From positions 3,922,501 to 3,986,500 of the forward strand of contig CM036618.1 in the NCBI GenBank assembly GCA_020746105.1: a stretch of 64,000 bases of DNA, given 5' to 3'. Under the pieces are notes generated by a model. The model saw only the letters and a list, made by a program, of their open reading frames with translations, ran no database searches and was not told the origin of the DNA. Of the stretch, positions 10,201 through 25,200 are shown piece by piece; position 1 is the first letter of the stretch, and each line of letters opens with the position of its first letter. The position numbers and the translations under genes were made by a program. Source of the stretch: Trogon surrucura. Lineage: Eukaryota; Chordata; Aves; Trogoniformes; Trogonidae.

Positions 10201-13200
10201 TCTGCGAATTATTCAGCTGGATATACCCGGAATGGAGGAGTGTTTGAACATTGCCAGCTCTATTGAGGTAAGAACTCATCGTGATAAATAACACTTAAAT
10301 GTTCTTGGATCTTGACCACACCTCAGCCTTAACAGCTTTGGGACCAGTTAGGAAGGTTTTCAGGGGTGTTCTGGAGTGCAAATGAGAACTGTGGGATATT
10401 TCAATTGTTAAAATATTGTTTGGTGCTTGTAGGTCTTTAAAAAACAAAACAAAACAGCACCCTCCTACTTTTCTTGGTCACATATCTTGCCGTAACATTT
10501 GGAAAAATGAAGCTGAGCTTCATTTTGCTCGAGTTTTGCGTGTCTCAAACAACATGAAGTGACTTCTTGACTTTAAGCGCTGTTGCTAGTGATCAGGTCA
10601 GTGTCCTGCAGGGTGTGTCCCGTTAGTTAAAACCTCTTCAGTGTGCATCTCTCTCGTTGTTTGGTGAGCTGACACACAGTGCAGCCCACAAAAATGATGT
10701 TCTGTGTACAAACCCTCAGATTGTCTGTTAAAATCTGCTTTTCTTTGTGCTACTGTTTGGGTTTTTTTAACGTATATGTTAAATTATCCTGCTAATAACT
10801 CAATATTTTAACCTTAATGGCTGTATATTTTTGAGTGGCCTAAGTTTGCATCAACCATGTTAGAGAAAAACACTATTTGCTGTCTGGTTTTTGGAATAAA
10901 ATAGCAGTTGGAATGAATTAAGTAGCTGTTTCTTTCTCTGGCCCCCCCAGGCGCTTTCCACCCTGGATTCTGTCACTCTCATGTATCCCTTTTTCTACCG
11001 GCCCATGTTTGAAATCGTTGAAGACGGCTGGCGATCTTTTCTGCCTGACCAAGAATTCGAGCTCCTCAGCTCGGTGGTAAGTTGGATCTCAAGGATTTGC
11101 CCAGGCACTCGGATGGGTTTTTTTGTGAGTGGTTTGTGAAATATTTTAGTGATGGGACTGGAAATCCTGGAGAGTAAAAAATAGCTGTCCCATGCCTGGG
11201 TCAAAAGCAAGTGTTATTCGAATGCTCACTCTTTAAACATCAGACATTTCTGTGCTAAATATTCCTATTTAGCACTTCGGTTTCAGCTTGTACAAATGGA
11301 TTTTCTAGGCTTGTTTAAAGTTATTTGGGAGGATGCGAAGGTAGGAAACATTTTTGGCCTTTGGAGATGGCCCCTCCTGAATGTAAGAATAAATTTAAGA
11401 CCATTGGCCTGGGTCTGTTGCACTTAACTTCACATCTGGAGTGGAATCGGATGAGTCTTTGTCAACCCCGTAATTGAAATGAAGCTATTTAAAACAAAAA
11501 ACTTGCTAAGGATTTCTTAGCTGTCTAGGAACTGTAGATAAAGATCCCTGGTTTGAAATGCTCTTCGCTCTAGTCCATGCTGGGGAAATATTGGGAGTGT
11601 TTAGACAGAAGGGAGTTTCCAGTCATACTCTTACTGGTGCTGTGAGCACGTGTTGATATTATTTTGGTATGTGCAGGGTAGGAATCGTTCTTGTGGCGTT
11701 GCCTGTTGTATTTGTTGCTTCATTTTCGGATGCTGACCTTGATACAGTGGGAACCGGCTCAGTTGCAGGAGCCTGCCTGTTCTAATAGTGCCTTGGGTTA
11801 GCATCTCTGTGTTCCAAGTCTTAATTTCACATTAAATACCTGTACTTGCTGCATCATCTTAGGTTTCTGAGCCCCACATCCATTAGTGAAGCATGAAAGA
11901 ACATTGATTTTTCTCCTTTTCTCTTCATCCCAACCCATCTGCAGCTTTTATCGCTTCCTGTTTATGACTAATAACTGAATAATGCAATTAGATTGACCAG
12001 ATTCCTGTGATGAAATCGCTAGGAAATCAAAGGAGCTCGGAGATCTTTCTATTTTTGCCTCATGATTCGAGTACTCTCACATGTCCTATCCTCATCTGCT
12101 GTCCAAAGAGGTACAAACTGCCCTGTTCCAACAACTAGCACCGACGTTTCGGTTTTAATTTCAGCTGAGGAAGTCAAACGTGATCAGAGCGTTCTCCTGT
12201 TTGGAGGCCAAGCAGCAGATGCTTTCTCAGCTCAGCAGAGGAAGCTCGCAGGCATTTCGAGGAGAATCAAAAGGCCAGAAGCTCAAGTGCTGTCTGGTGA
12301 GAAGGGAGGAGTGAGGGAGCAGGACTGAAGGCAGCAGAAGGAAATCCTTCAGAGCTTGATGAAAGGTTACAGGAGACGGTTCTGCTTCTGTTCACGTTTT
12401 GTTTTCTGCGTGCACCTGAAATCTCTTTTAGATTTCAGGGCTCAAATCACTTCTGATGGTTTTATTTACCTGGTACCGTGGATCTAAATGGATCTATAAC
12501 GAGGTGCTAGCATGCATCCATTGTTATGCTGCGCTTTTCTTTTTAATTATTTATTTCAGGGATTTTAAAAATGCCTTGATAGCTTATTTGTGAATCCCTT
12601 GGCTTTCTGAACACGTGCTCCTTGGGAGACTTTCATCTAAAAACCTAATTATAGTGCTATGTTTCAAGTGCAATAATTAATTTCTTTTTAAATCTGTGTG
12701 TCTAACAGCTGTTGATTAATTCTTGGCTTTTAACCCAAAACTTTAGCTGTAACTCTTTTTGTACCGTTTTGGCACCATTTCATTAAAATGATTTACGTTT
12801 CCTGAACAACAGATAAGTACATTGTTGACCAAATATTTCTAGGTCTGTAATTAGCCTGTCTGATGTGACAGGCTAGAGCAAGTAAATGGCTGATAGAATT
12901 CTTTTTTTTCCTCCCCTAAGTCAAACGAGTAAAATTCAGGTTACCTCCTTCTCCCTTAAATCATCCTTCTGAGTCTGTTATGTCTTACCTTCCCCCAACA
13001 TGGTAAACAACTAATCAAAAACTACATTTTACCCACCCTGCAGCTCTAGTAGTATATTAATTCCACGTTTGTCTGCTACAGGAGAGTTGTCGTAAAAACT
13101 CTGACATGTCCTGTAATGGCAAAGCTAAAACTATAAAATTTAGGAGTTAAAGTTAGGTCATACATTAAAAGTTGAGATGATACACTACTGTATAACAATA

Positions 13201-16200
13201 ATTTTATCTGTTTATCTTGGCATATGCTGTGCCAGATGTGTTTTTTCTCCCAACACGCTTGCCCCATGTGTGATTTTTATTTTATTTTTTTTTCATTTTG
13301 CTTCGTTGCATTGATCTGACACAGTGTCATCTAGCATTGCCCCTGGAATTTGAGAGCAAACACTTAAGAGTTTTGCCCTGGCAGCTCAGCTCTGGGATTA
13401 TGGAGGCTGCTGTTGTGACATTCTTGAATTTAGCCCGTGAGGTTATAAGGGAAGAGCAGTTCAGGCTTGGTTTGATCTCTAGAAATAGGAGGAATTGAGT
13501 TTCAGTTGGGGCGCGTGTGCTCAGCCTCTTTATTTTCTTGGTAATGACCTACAGCACAGGTCAGCGGGGCTTTTGGCAAGCGCCTTTCTTTCCAGGAACT
13601 GCTGTTGTGATAAATCCAAGAGCGGTTCAGCTGAGAATTAAGTCATAGGAAGAAACTATAGAATTGTTTAGGTTAAAATAGACCTTTGAGATCATTGAGT
13701 CAAACCGTTAACCTAGTGATAGCGAATCCAACACTAACCCATGTCTCTGAGCACCACGTTTACACAGCTCTTAAATACCTCCAGGGATGGTGACTCCACC
13801 AACTGCCCTGGGCAGCCTCTTCCAATGCCTCACCACTCTTTTGGTAAAGAAATATTTCTTAATATCCTTTCTCTTGTTACTTGAGAGAAACAAGTTGCCA
13901 GCAACAGGACAAGAGGAAACGGCCTCCAGTTGCACCAGGGGAGGTTTAGATTGGATATTAAGAAATATTTCTGTACTGAAAGAGTGGTGAGGCACTGGAA
14001 CAGGCTGCCCAGGGCAGGTGGTGGAGTCACCATCCCTGGGGGTCTTCAAAAAATGTGTAGATGTGGCACTTTGAGAGATATCATGGTCATGGTAGTGTTG
14101 GGTTGATGGTTGGACAAGATGATCTTGGAGGTCTTTTCCAACCTTAATGATTTTAAGAGACTGACCCTCAGCTCACTGCAAACTCCTTTCAAGTAGTTGT
14201 AGAGAGCAAGAAGGTCTCCCCTCAGCCTTCTCTTCTCCAGCTGAACACCCCAAGGTCCCTCAGCTGCTCCTCAGCACACTTGGTCTCCAGACCCTTCCCC
14301 AGCTCCACTGCTCTTCTCGGGACACACTCCAGCACCTCGAGGTCTTTCTTCTCCTGACACCGAGTATCACAGCAACAACTCCACAGTGCCTGCAGGCTCC
14401 CAATTGTTGTACTGTGAGATAAGACTTTAAAGATACTATAGACAAATAAATGAAGGAAACACAGGGCGCACAGAATAGCCAAACATTTGCTCATCCAGCT
14501 TGTGGTTGCGCTGCGGTTTTGCTCGAAGCACCAGGTAGTGCACGAGGTCGGGATTGGTTTTAGGTGTGCTGGATGAAATGCGTGTCCAAATTTGTGCTCG
14601 TCACTGCAATCCTGCGTAAGCAGCGAGTAGCTGAATGGAATTAGAGTGTATGGCCAGAGGTTTTTGTGTTTTTTCAGAGGAGTCAGAGAAGGACTAGGAG
14701 GTCGGGATAAAGCGGTTTCTCTCCTGCCGGCTTCTGTAACTGCAGGATACTGCAAACTGCAACTTGGGAAAATCAGTTTCTTCTTGAACTTAAGCAAAGC
14801 TGTTTGTACAATAAGAGTATAATTAACGTGTATATATTTTGTTGCTGCCAAATTAATTCATTCACTTCTTTTCCCCTCTGCTTTTTGCTGTAGGCAAGAG
14901 CTTGGGGTTCTGTACACTTCAGCTGTGCTTTATCTGGTGCTGCTTAAAACCCCCTGAATTTTTCAGTTGTGCTTCAAACCCGCTGAATTTTCTGGTTTGG
15001 GTTCAGTTTGCTGTGGGGTGGGTAAGCCCATATTTCACTCTAATCAGACAAGCATCAGTCTTTGCATCTGCTGTCACGATTCTTGTCCACACACATTCTA
15101 ACAGGGCTTGTTGCCTTCTGCCTGTTCCTTAGGAACAGCCTCTGTCATTGTTGCTTTGCAGGATCTTTCAAGGTCCTTGCTAGTTTCTTGATTTATTTTT
15201 TTTTTAAGGCTTATTAGTAGAGCTTGAATTGTCCCACTTTTTTTTTTTTTGTGGGAGATGACCTCTCCTAGCAGTTAAAAAAATTTGAGGAGGAGAGGTG
15301 ACGGTTTTAGCCTTTCAGTAACGTTTGAAAACACTTGTCTCTAAGTACTAGTCTAAGAAAAGTAGAAATGTAAAGGTTAATCCTGCACCGTGTTTAAGAA
15401 AATACTTCTACTTTCTTCTTCTCTAGAGTCCTCTCTCCTTTCTGCTCAGCCCCTAATTCTTCACTGCTTCGGGCTTTAACTGGAATGAACTTTTCCTGAT
15501 TCCTTCAAGTACAGTTCTCCTGCTTAGAGAAGTGTAAACTTTGTTCTTTCTCTGGGTTTCACGCAGCACGCTTACCTGGCGAAGCGTGAGGATGAGGTCC
15601 CCCTCTTCTCTCTCACTGCAGTCCTTGCTTCTTCCCCTGTCTGCATCTACTGAGTATCCTTGAATCACTGTTACTTTGCTCTTCAAGTTAGGAATAGCAG
15701 GACTTTTTTTTTCTTCCAAATTGCAGACATGCCCCAACCAAAAACGGAGAAGAGACTTGTGGTGCTGGGTTTTGCCATCATCTCTGAAGCTGGCGTCGCA
15801 GAGGTTAACTGGACCTCTGCAGAAGCAGCTCTGCTACCCAAGAGCAGAGCTGCCCTCCTCTTTCTCATGTAACAGTAGATTATAACTAGATGACATAACG
15901 GTATCATCTGTCCCATGTTATAAATGGGGAGGAGAGGAGGTTATGGGCAGAGTTAAATTACTCAAGTGAGAGATAAGTCAGGTCGATGCTCCTTCATTCC
16001 TTTTCATGCTGATGGTGTTGGTGCCAGCCAGTCCCTCAAAAAAAGCAGAACGTGGAGTTTTGATTTTTGCCTTCTTCCCTACATCTTATGTGGCAGTAAG
16101 ATGTTTGCCAGTTCTGTATCCATGTTTGGGTTTTTTTTAATTGCAAACAAATTACACAGCATCATATGGCATTTGCTGTAATTTAACACAGACACCCCAA

Positions 16201-19200
16201 AAAGCTGTAAAAAATGTCGGTGCATTAAAACCATGAGCTGTGACCAGCTGACCTCCTTTATGCGATCCAGAACTTCATTCTCCACCTATGACGTGATCAT
16301 CAGAGGCAATTTAACTTTGCATCTGGAGGAACCTCTGCTTTTTACAATGTGTAGATGTTCAGAGAAGCTGTTTTGAGGCCAATGATTAGTGAAAGAAGCT
16401 TACACCAGGGATGGCCGACCACGAGTTTGTTCATCTGATGGAAAGACTTCATTTCTGAAAAGCCTTTATAAACCAATCCTAGTTTTCTGTCAGACCAGTA
16501 AGCCTTTTCTATAACCTGGTGCCAGTCAGGAGGGATAAGGCAAGAAGTGGTAAAGCTCTGGAAGAAAGGAAATAAGAGACCTGCTTCTGATTCATGCATG
16601 CTTTTCCAGCTTTCCTGAACACTTCCCAGTCTGTACTGAAAACACCTCTGCTGAGGAGTTACTTAAGGTCTTGTTTGCTTTCTCACAACTGTGTCGTGTT
16701 GATGCACAGGAATTACAAATGAGCTAAAAAAAAATCCACCTGGAAAGCAGCTGCCTGTTCCTCTTCAAAAGGTTTTTTGCACTTCATTTCAAATTCTTTG
16801 CATCTGGAGCTTTTACGGGCAGATTTGACTGCTATTCTGCTGCTGCTTTTAAGAACTTAATGTTGCTGTTAAAATGTGTTGTAGAGGCTTCTAGGTTGTT
16901 TTCACCACCAAGGTTTCTGCCGACAGGTTTTGCTGTCCGTGAGGAATACAGGATAAGGATGCAGTGACTGAAGGTGCAGCCCAGCCAAGCCACAATCCTG
17001 CTGTTGAGGACCATGAACTCAATTCCCTGCTTAAACTTTAGGCAAGGTGCTGCTTGCCCCAGGGCAAATATCTGCCTCGGGGCCACTTGGTGTACCCAGA
17101 TGGTGTCTTTAATGCGACAGGCAGTGGTGTGCTACCAGCCCAGGAGCTCTCCACGAAGGCTGGCCTTGTCCGAGGCTGCAGTCAGGGCAGTGTCAGCTCT
17201 TCCAGCCTGGGCTTCCGTACAAGAGGACTAGAGAGTACTATCAGCAAGTTTGCTGATGGCACCAAGCTGGGAGGAGTGGCTGACACACCAGAAGGCTGTG
17301 CTGCCATCCAGCGAGACCTGGACAGGCTGGAGCGTTGGGCGGGGAAAAATTTAATGAAATATAACAAGGGTAAATGTAGGGTCTTGCATCTGGGTAGGAA
17401 CAACCCCAGGTTCCAGTATAAGTTGGGGAATGACTTATTAGAGAGTAGTGTAGGGGAAAGGGACCTGGGAGTCTTGGTGGACAGCAGGATGACCATGAGC
17501 CAGCACTGTGCCCTTGTGGCCAGGAAGGCCCATGGCATCCTGGGGTGTATTAGAAGGGGGGTGGTGAGTAGGTCAAGAGAGGTTCTCCTTCCCCTCTACT
17601 CTGCCCTGGTGAGACTCCATCTGGAATACTGTGTCCAGTTCTGGGCCCCTCAGTTCAAGAAAGACAGGGAACTGCTGGAGAGAGTCCAGCACAGGGCAAC
17701 TAGGATGATGAAGGGAGTGGAGCATCTCCCTTATGAGAAAAGACTGAGGGAGCTGGGGCTCTTTAGTTTGGAGAAGAGGAGGCTGAGGGGTGATCTCATT
17801 AATGTTTACAAATATATCAAGGGTGAGTGTCACGAGGATGGAGCCAGGCTCTTCTCGGTGACAACCAGTGATAGGACAAGGGGTAATGGGCTGAAACTGG
17901 AACATAAGAGGTTCCGCTTAAACTCGAGAAGAAACTTCTTCTCAGTGAGGGTGACGGAGCCCTGGAACAGGCTGCCCAGAGAGGTTGTGGAGTCTCCTTC
18001 TCTGGAGGCATTCAAGACCTGCCTGGACACGTTCCTGTGTAGCATTATCGAGGCGTTCCTGCTCTGGCAGGGGGATTGGACTTGATGATCTTTCGAGGTC
18101 CCTTCCAATCCCTAACATTCTATGATTCTATGACTCCTCGTCAGCGAGGCTGCTCATTGACCTTTGGTTTTGCCTGAGATGGAGCCAAGTCCTGTGTCAG
18201 ACCCAGGGTATCGGGTGGCCTGAGCTCTTATGCTCCATGCCAGGGCACAGGGTGCCAAGATTCCGCTGCTTTCACAAGCGTTTGGCTGCTGGAAGCTGAA
18301 AAATTATGTAACGGGAGTTCACGACGTGACCTTTGGGCTTAGATGTTGTGCTGGTTCCGGGAGGTGCTTTTGGAGGAGGAGCTGTAGCGCTTTACATAAA
18401 GCAGAGCCCATAGAAAAGAACCAGCTGGAAATGTTAAATTGCTACTTTAGCCTCAAAGCAGCTTCATCATCATCTGGAGTTTGTGGACGTTCTTGCTTTT
18501 CTTGGCCACATTTGTCTTGTGGACAGTGTTACTAACTCTGCTATCAGCACAGATACAGGTTTGAGCCTGAGTTACCTGCATCTAAATCAACGAGTTTTCT
18601 TGGTTTTTTGTCCTATTAAATCTGCTGTAGGAATACATTCATCTTCTGGGGTTTCCCTGAGAGAAGGGCATACCATTGTCTTATTTCCTATGAGATCGAA
18701 TCTGTCTGCAAATGCAGGAAGTTACGTTACAGTGCTGTATGTGAAATAATAAAAAGCTACAATTGCTCATTTCAGACTATTTGAGCTTTATTTTGTGCTG
18801 TTGAGGATGTGGTTGAACCACTTGTTCAGCAAGTCCTGCACCTCAAGAAGCAGAGTTACCCCGTAATTTTTTCAGTTGCCTGCAGGCTTCAGCTGTGTGC
18901 TGGGTAACGAGCTTCTGGGAGCTGCAGCAATGAGATACTGTGATTGCAGGCAGCATCAAGAGGCACGAGGGGGGCAAAAAATAATCTGTCAACAGCCCTA
19001 TAAATGGATCCTGAAAGGACTAGGCAGGGTTATACCTCCTGATCTCTGTGATGTAACACAGATGCAACACCTGAGAGGTAGGGGATGAGGAGTGCACTGT
19101 GGAGAGGCTTGTTTGTTCTTCTTGCACAGCATCTCTAGCCACACTTTTGTTGGAGGCAAGATATGGTGCTGGGTTTGATCTGCCAGAGCAGCGTAGTCGT

Positions 19201-22200
19201 ACTGTGGCAAGGAGTCCGGATTCTTGCATGAACAAAAATGTTGATGCCAATAGGGACGACTGAGCTTTCGTCTGTGGTGCAAATGGAACAGCTCCCCAAG
19301 GCAGTAATCTCAGTACTAATCTGGATGTTCTGATCTTTTCCAGACAGATGAATGGCGTCTAAGCTGCATCAATAAGGAATTCTCGGTCTGTCCCTCCTAC
19401 CCTCCGGTTGTCATCGTCCCCAAATCCATCGATGACGAAGCGCTTCGGAAAGTTGCCATGTTTCGCCAAGGCTGTCGCTTCCCAGTCCTCAGCTATTATC
19501 ATAAGAAGAACGGAATGGTAAGATGCAGTTGCGTAATGGTTGTGGATCCATTTAATGAAAAAAGAAAACCCCACACTTGTGCTCTAGAGTTAATACTGTT
19601 TGAGAGATGTTCGTTCCTTTTATTTTCCAACTTAAGTGTTTGCGGTAACACTGGTTCCAAGTGATGGAATGAGCGATCTCGTAGAAATAGCTATTAATCG
19701 GCTCGTTTGGGAGCCTACGTGGCACGAGCTTGCTCACAGCAGTAAGAGCAAGTTGAGACTTGTAAAGCCACCGCTGACTTGCTTTGGCTGCCAAGAGGCT
19801 TCATGCTGAAAAGACGGCAGAAACCACGTTGTCCTTTCTCTGGGTGGTCGGCCGTCACCTTCCTAACGGAGTTAACGAGCGATGCCCGGAGCCAGCCTCG
19901 CTTCTTCTGTGTGACTGTTGAAGGAGCGAGCGGAACAATCTGTTCCCTGAACCCGTCGGTGTAACGTGTTTTAGGAGTAGCCAATTCTTGCTGTTGCACA
20001 GGCTTTGCCTCCTCTCAACGAGCCAAAATCTAATGGAGGGACGGATATGCTGTAATTGAGAGATGCGCTGTATGAAATGGTTGAGTAATTCTGTGTATCT
20101 CTTGCCGATGTAACCAGTTCTGAGGGTGTCGGGACATCCGTCCCTTGGCTTGTAAACTTGATCCACGCTTCTAAATCAAATGCTTTAATGTGTTTTCACC
20201 TCCTGTTGCCGAGATTTGTAAGCCCTGAATTAGAGGGTGTCTAGTCTGACTTAGTAGTTCCTTAGGGGTTTTCTGCTTTGCTTTTAAAATCAACCATCCG
20301 CCAACATCATACATCATGCTTTTTCTGCTTTTTCTCAGATTGACTGAAAACCGTCGAAGGAAGGTTTGTTCAATTCTCTCTCTGAGTTGTGCGTGTTTTC
20401 AAGTGTGACGAATACAATAGCATTTGGCTTGGAGAGCTTGAACTTGTGACAGTAACGCTGTCTGTCACGTTGCTCTCCTGTCTCGGAGTTCTTGAGTTTA
20501 GCTGGGGTTGCTGACTGGCTGCCCTCACATTTTGTTATCATTTGAGCTCCTGGAATGCTTTCTGAATTGAAAGGCATTTACTAAAGAGAAATCTCAGCTC
20601 ATGAATCTCTAGACCTAAGGTTTATTAGTTTAGCTGTTGGGTAAAGCTAAACAGGAGGCATCTTTAAAACAGTCAGTTTATTCATGTGTTAAAAAGAGAG
20701 TTGAGAAGAGACTTTAAAGATTACGATCCCAAAAACTCACGAAGCCAGTGGCTCACAAAGATGGTACTACAGGAATAATTAAAGAGATAAAGCCTCTAAG
20801 AAGCCATCTCTAACTTAGAAGTGCCCTGCCAAGTGATCACTCAATTCAAGGATTTCTAGTTTGTTTTTAAAGTAAATTCAGTCCCTGCAAGAGATTGGAT
20901 TTAAAAGAACTGGAGGATTTGGGGCGAGGGAGAACAGCTTGAATTTTACCCCTGAGCTGACAGATCAAGCTTTTTAAAGTTGAACTCTTTCACTCCCAGA
21001 AGCATCGTTACAGTGACCTGAGTTGTAAAGAAGAAAAATGGAGAAACCTGTGTGAGTTTCACCAGCGGGCTTCTCTGGAGAGCTGTTCTCTGTTACCTGG
21101 TGTTGAGACCCAGAAACTTAACACATGGGTTTGCAGTCTGTACTACAGACCCCTGAGAAGTCCTCCAGTGGATGGGTGTCCTTCACACAATCAGTTCTAA
21201 CCTTCATTTCTTGTACTGGAGCTCAAGGGATCTCTCCCCCTTCCCAGTGCTTGATTCCTGTTCTTATTTTTATCTCTGCAGGTCATGATGCGAAGCAGCC
21301 AGCCCCTTACAGGTACGAACGGGAGACGGTGTAAAGAAGACGAGAAGCTTATTAACGCCACGCTACGGCCTGGCAAGCGTGGCTACATCATTGATACAAG
21401 ATCCTTGAATGTTGCTCAGCAGGCCAGGGCTAAAGGAGGGGGCTTTGAACAAGAAGTGCACTATCCCCAGTGGAGGAGGATTCACAAATGTATTGAGAGG
21501 TGGGTGAAATCACACCGGCTGTCCACTGGTTGGCTTCGTAAGGTATTGGCAGAGCCATGCTAGCTCCATAAAGTGTTTGCTGCTGTGAGAAGTGGCCATG
21601 GTTCCTGGTTCCTGTCAACGGAGTTGCCTTCTTTTTGTGGCAAAACCAGGATATGTGGAATGATAAAGGTATTTGACTTTGGAGAGCTGTGTTTGGTTCC
21701 TTGTGTCTGAAACCTGCAGCAGGTTGTTCAGGACGAGGCAATCTCCCCGTGTCCTGTTTTTCTCTGATATCTGTAGCTCCAGCTTTCCTGTGTTCCCCTT
21801 TGCAGTGGTGCACAGGAATGAGCAAGTCTGGTGAGGGCCAGAAAATTTGTGTTAGGTGAGGATTTGTCCTGTGGCAGTCACATTCCTCTTATCCAATACC
21901 TTTGTCTGGACATCGAGTGTTGTTTGGTCATCTGGAGACAAGTTAGGAAGTTAAATGGGCTTTTAGTCTGACCTTGTTCAACTGCTCTTAAGCCTTAGTT
22001 TTTTGGGTAATACTTCTACACTGGCATGCACTAATTTTACTGGAGCTGTTGGAGAGCAATCATTTCCCTCATCACTGTACAGGCCAGCTCTTGAGGAGCT
22101 AACGTGACAAGTTTCCTGGCCTTTGCTTTGAACTATTTGTTTTTCCTGCTAAAAGATTTTATGTAGACTTAAATTTCATGTTGATTATTTTGCAGGTGGT

Positions 22201-25200
22201 CTTAAGCAGCAGATAGGGAGGAATGAATAAACTATAATATACAAAGACTAAATATCTCGTGCTATTATTATTATTACTTGGCTTTGTCAGCCTTTTGGAG
22301 ATCCAGTCTGTTAGCTGCATCCTCTGTTAGACCTGAGCACGCGCTGGAATCGGCTTTATGGGGTGGTTGGTGCCCCTGGGTGGCACAGCGTGGATCCAAG
22401 ACCAGAGAAGCCTCTGGTTTTGTTGGCTGCCTGCTGATTTACCAGCTTTCCAGGGCTTGAGGACACAACGTGAGAAATGCAGAAGTGATACAGATGCAGA
22501 AGTGATGCAGAAATTTCCCCCCTCCCTGCCCCCTGTCATTCTGATGTCCTTAAGAAACGAGCCGAACTAATCTTAGTGTGGGTTCTACCTGGAGAAATTG
22601 AGTCTAGTTTCATATTTTCTGTGTCACAGTGGAGTTGTGTCCTTGTGAGACTCCCAGATTACCGTTGCAGCTCTACAGGTTAAAACTCCCACCCCAGACT
22701 TGTTTGCTGAATGAGGAGACGTGACTTCTGGAGGGTCAGAAATAATATATTTTTGAAATAAACATCATATAGAATCACTAAGGTTGGAAAATCTTAGTAC
22801 TTTATTCTGATACTGGTGTATTCCTATAAGCAGGTTGTCCTGTTTGCCATGTAACTGGTTGTGGTTTCAATATTGTTTTGCTTTTCCCAAAGGTTTAATA
22901 TTCTGCAGGAAAGCCTCATCAAGCTTGTGGAAGCTTGTAACGACCAGTCGCACAACATGGACCGCTGGCTCAGTAAACTGGAAGCTTCCAACTGGCTGAC
23001 TCACATCAAGGAGATACTAACTGCGGCCTGTCTGGCTGCTCAGTGTATTGACAGGTAAATATTTTGAAGAAAACCTCAAGCTTCTCATTCGCCCATCACA
23101 GGTTACTTGTTATATAGCTCTATTTCCACTTTTAGTAACTGACTGCTGCGAGCTGGCTTGCTTGTACCTGTGCAAGATACTGTTTCTTCGTGGTTAAGGA
23201 ATGTTCCTCTGGTAAATCATGCTGCATTTTTAGAAGTATGAGCCGAGGGAGGAAATGGCTCCATGTCCACATGGTGACCAGTGACAAGCGGTGTTCCTCA
23301 GGGGTCTGCTCTGGGTCCAGGGCTGTTCAACATCTTTGTCAGCGACATGGACGATGGCACTAAGTGCCCCCTCAGCAAGTTTGCCGATGACACCGAGCTG
23401 TGTGGTGTCGTGGACTCACTTGGGGGAAGAGATGCCATCCAGAGGGACCTTGATGGGATGGAGAAATGGGCCAGTGCAAACTGCAGGAGCTTCAACAAGT
23501 CTAAGTGCAAGGTCCTGCACCTGGGTTGAGCCAATCCCAGGCACAAACACAAACTGGGCACAGAGTGGGGTGAGAGCAGCCCTGAAGAGAAGGATTTGGG
23601 GGTGTTCATTGATGAGAAGCTCAACCTGAGCTGTCAGGGCACTCCTGCAGCCCAGAAGGCCAACCCTGTCCTGAGATGCATCCAGAGGAGTGTGGCCAGC
23701 AGGGCAAGAGAGGTAATTCTCCCCCTTTACTCTGCTCTTGTGAGACCCCACCTTGAATGCTGCGTCCAGTTCTGGTGTCCCCACCATAAGAGGGACATGG
23801 AGCTGTTGGAGCGTGTTCAGAGGAGGCCACAAAGATGACCCAGGGGCTGGAGCAGCTCTGCTACGAGGACAGGCTGCGGGAGCTGGGATTGTTCAGTCTT
23901 GAAAAGAGAAGACTTGGGGGGACCTAAGAGTTGTCTTCCAGTACCTGAAGGGATCCTACAGGAAGGCTGGGGAGGGACTTTTTACAAGAGCATCCACTGA
24001 TAGGACAAGGGGAAATGGGTTTAAGTTGAAGGAGAATAGATTTAGATTAGATCTTAGGAAGAAATTCTTCAGTGCGAGGGTGGCAAGTCTTTGGAATAAA
24101 TTGCCCAGAGATGTTGTGGCTGCCCCCTCCCTGGAGGTGTTCAAGGCCAGGTTGGACAGAGCCTGGAGTAGCCTGATCTAGCTGAGAGGCGTCCCTGCCC
24201 GTGACAGGGAGGCTGGATTAGATCATCTCTAAGGTCCCTTCCAGCTTGGACCATTCTAGGATTCTATGAAATTGTAGCTAAGAACAGGTGTTAGATCATC
24301 TAGTTAAGGTGTATTCCTATGTCTGATGTAACCAATCTGACTTATTTACTTTTATTGAAGGTTTAAGTTAGAATGTGCCTATCTGAAATGCTGTTTGGTA
24401 GCCCAGTACAGTGAGAACACAGTCTTTTCTTTTTTTTTTTTAAGAGCCCTTTTTTTCAGCTCAAAGTTTCCAATACCCCACCTCATTTCTAGACATTAAA
24501 ACAATCGTGTTTCCTTGTTTTTCTCAGAAAGTGATCCAGTGCTTTTTCCCTCTTGAAATTTTTTCCCAGTAGTCCTGACGAAGCAATCCTGTTCATCCCT
24601 TGCAAGTGCTTGTGGCCTCATTTAGCCTGACATTTCTTTAATAAAATACTGCTGACTTGGCTTGACTTGCCTTCAGCCCTCAGGCTGGAGGGCAAAAGCT
24701 GGCTGTCACGTGCCAGGGTTTGTAAAACCAAGGAGTCTAAATGTGATTTCTTTGTGGCTCTGAGAGAGGAAAGCCCTTTGCAAAACTCAGGGGGAAACCC
24801 AGCTTTTCCTACTAGCCTGAGGACGCCTTTATACAGATACACAGGTAGGCTGAAAGGCAGTCTCCTCGATAAAGGAGTTCAAGTAAGAGCTGCTGTGCTT
24901 TTCAAAACTCTGACGATGCTTGTTTCGTTATTGACTGTGCCAGCAAAAGATTGCTCTTGGTCAATAGTTTTATCTGTAATTCTTTCCTGTGTGTGTAAAA
25001 TGAGGACGGTGATGAAACTCTTCTGGCTTGTTTGGACAGTGGAAAATTTCGTCATTTTTAACCTCGCCTTTGCTTTTTTTTTTTTTTTCCTGTTTGCCCA
25101 GAGCTGTGGCAGGCCCAGCTCAGCATCATCCAGAGCCTGGAGACCTCAGCTGAGCTGCAATCCAGCTATTGGTTCAGTGAGGCTTTTACTTCATACAGCA

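Larger units (their letters stand above)
11077..19343 (+). other. MTMR9 intron 3 (8.3 kb)
   Basis: The largest intron. It contains a CR1 inverted-repeat cluster (13650-14395) and a long plus-strand CR1 copy (17225-18133). Otherwise it shows AT-rich sequence and T-runs but no further gene. Confidence 0.85.

Noticed and set aside
17054-17224. N-terminal extension of the CR1 frame at 17225
   Set aside because: Sequence does not read as CR1 protein; the frame is open upstream by chance.
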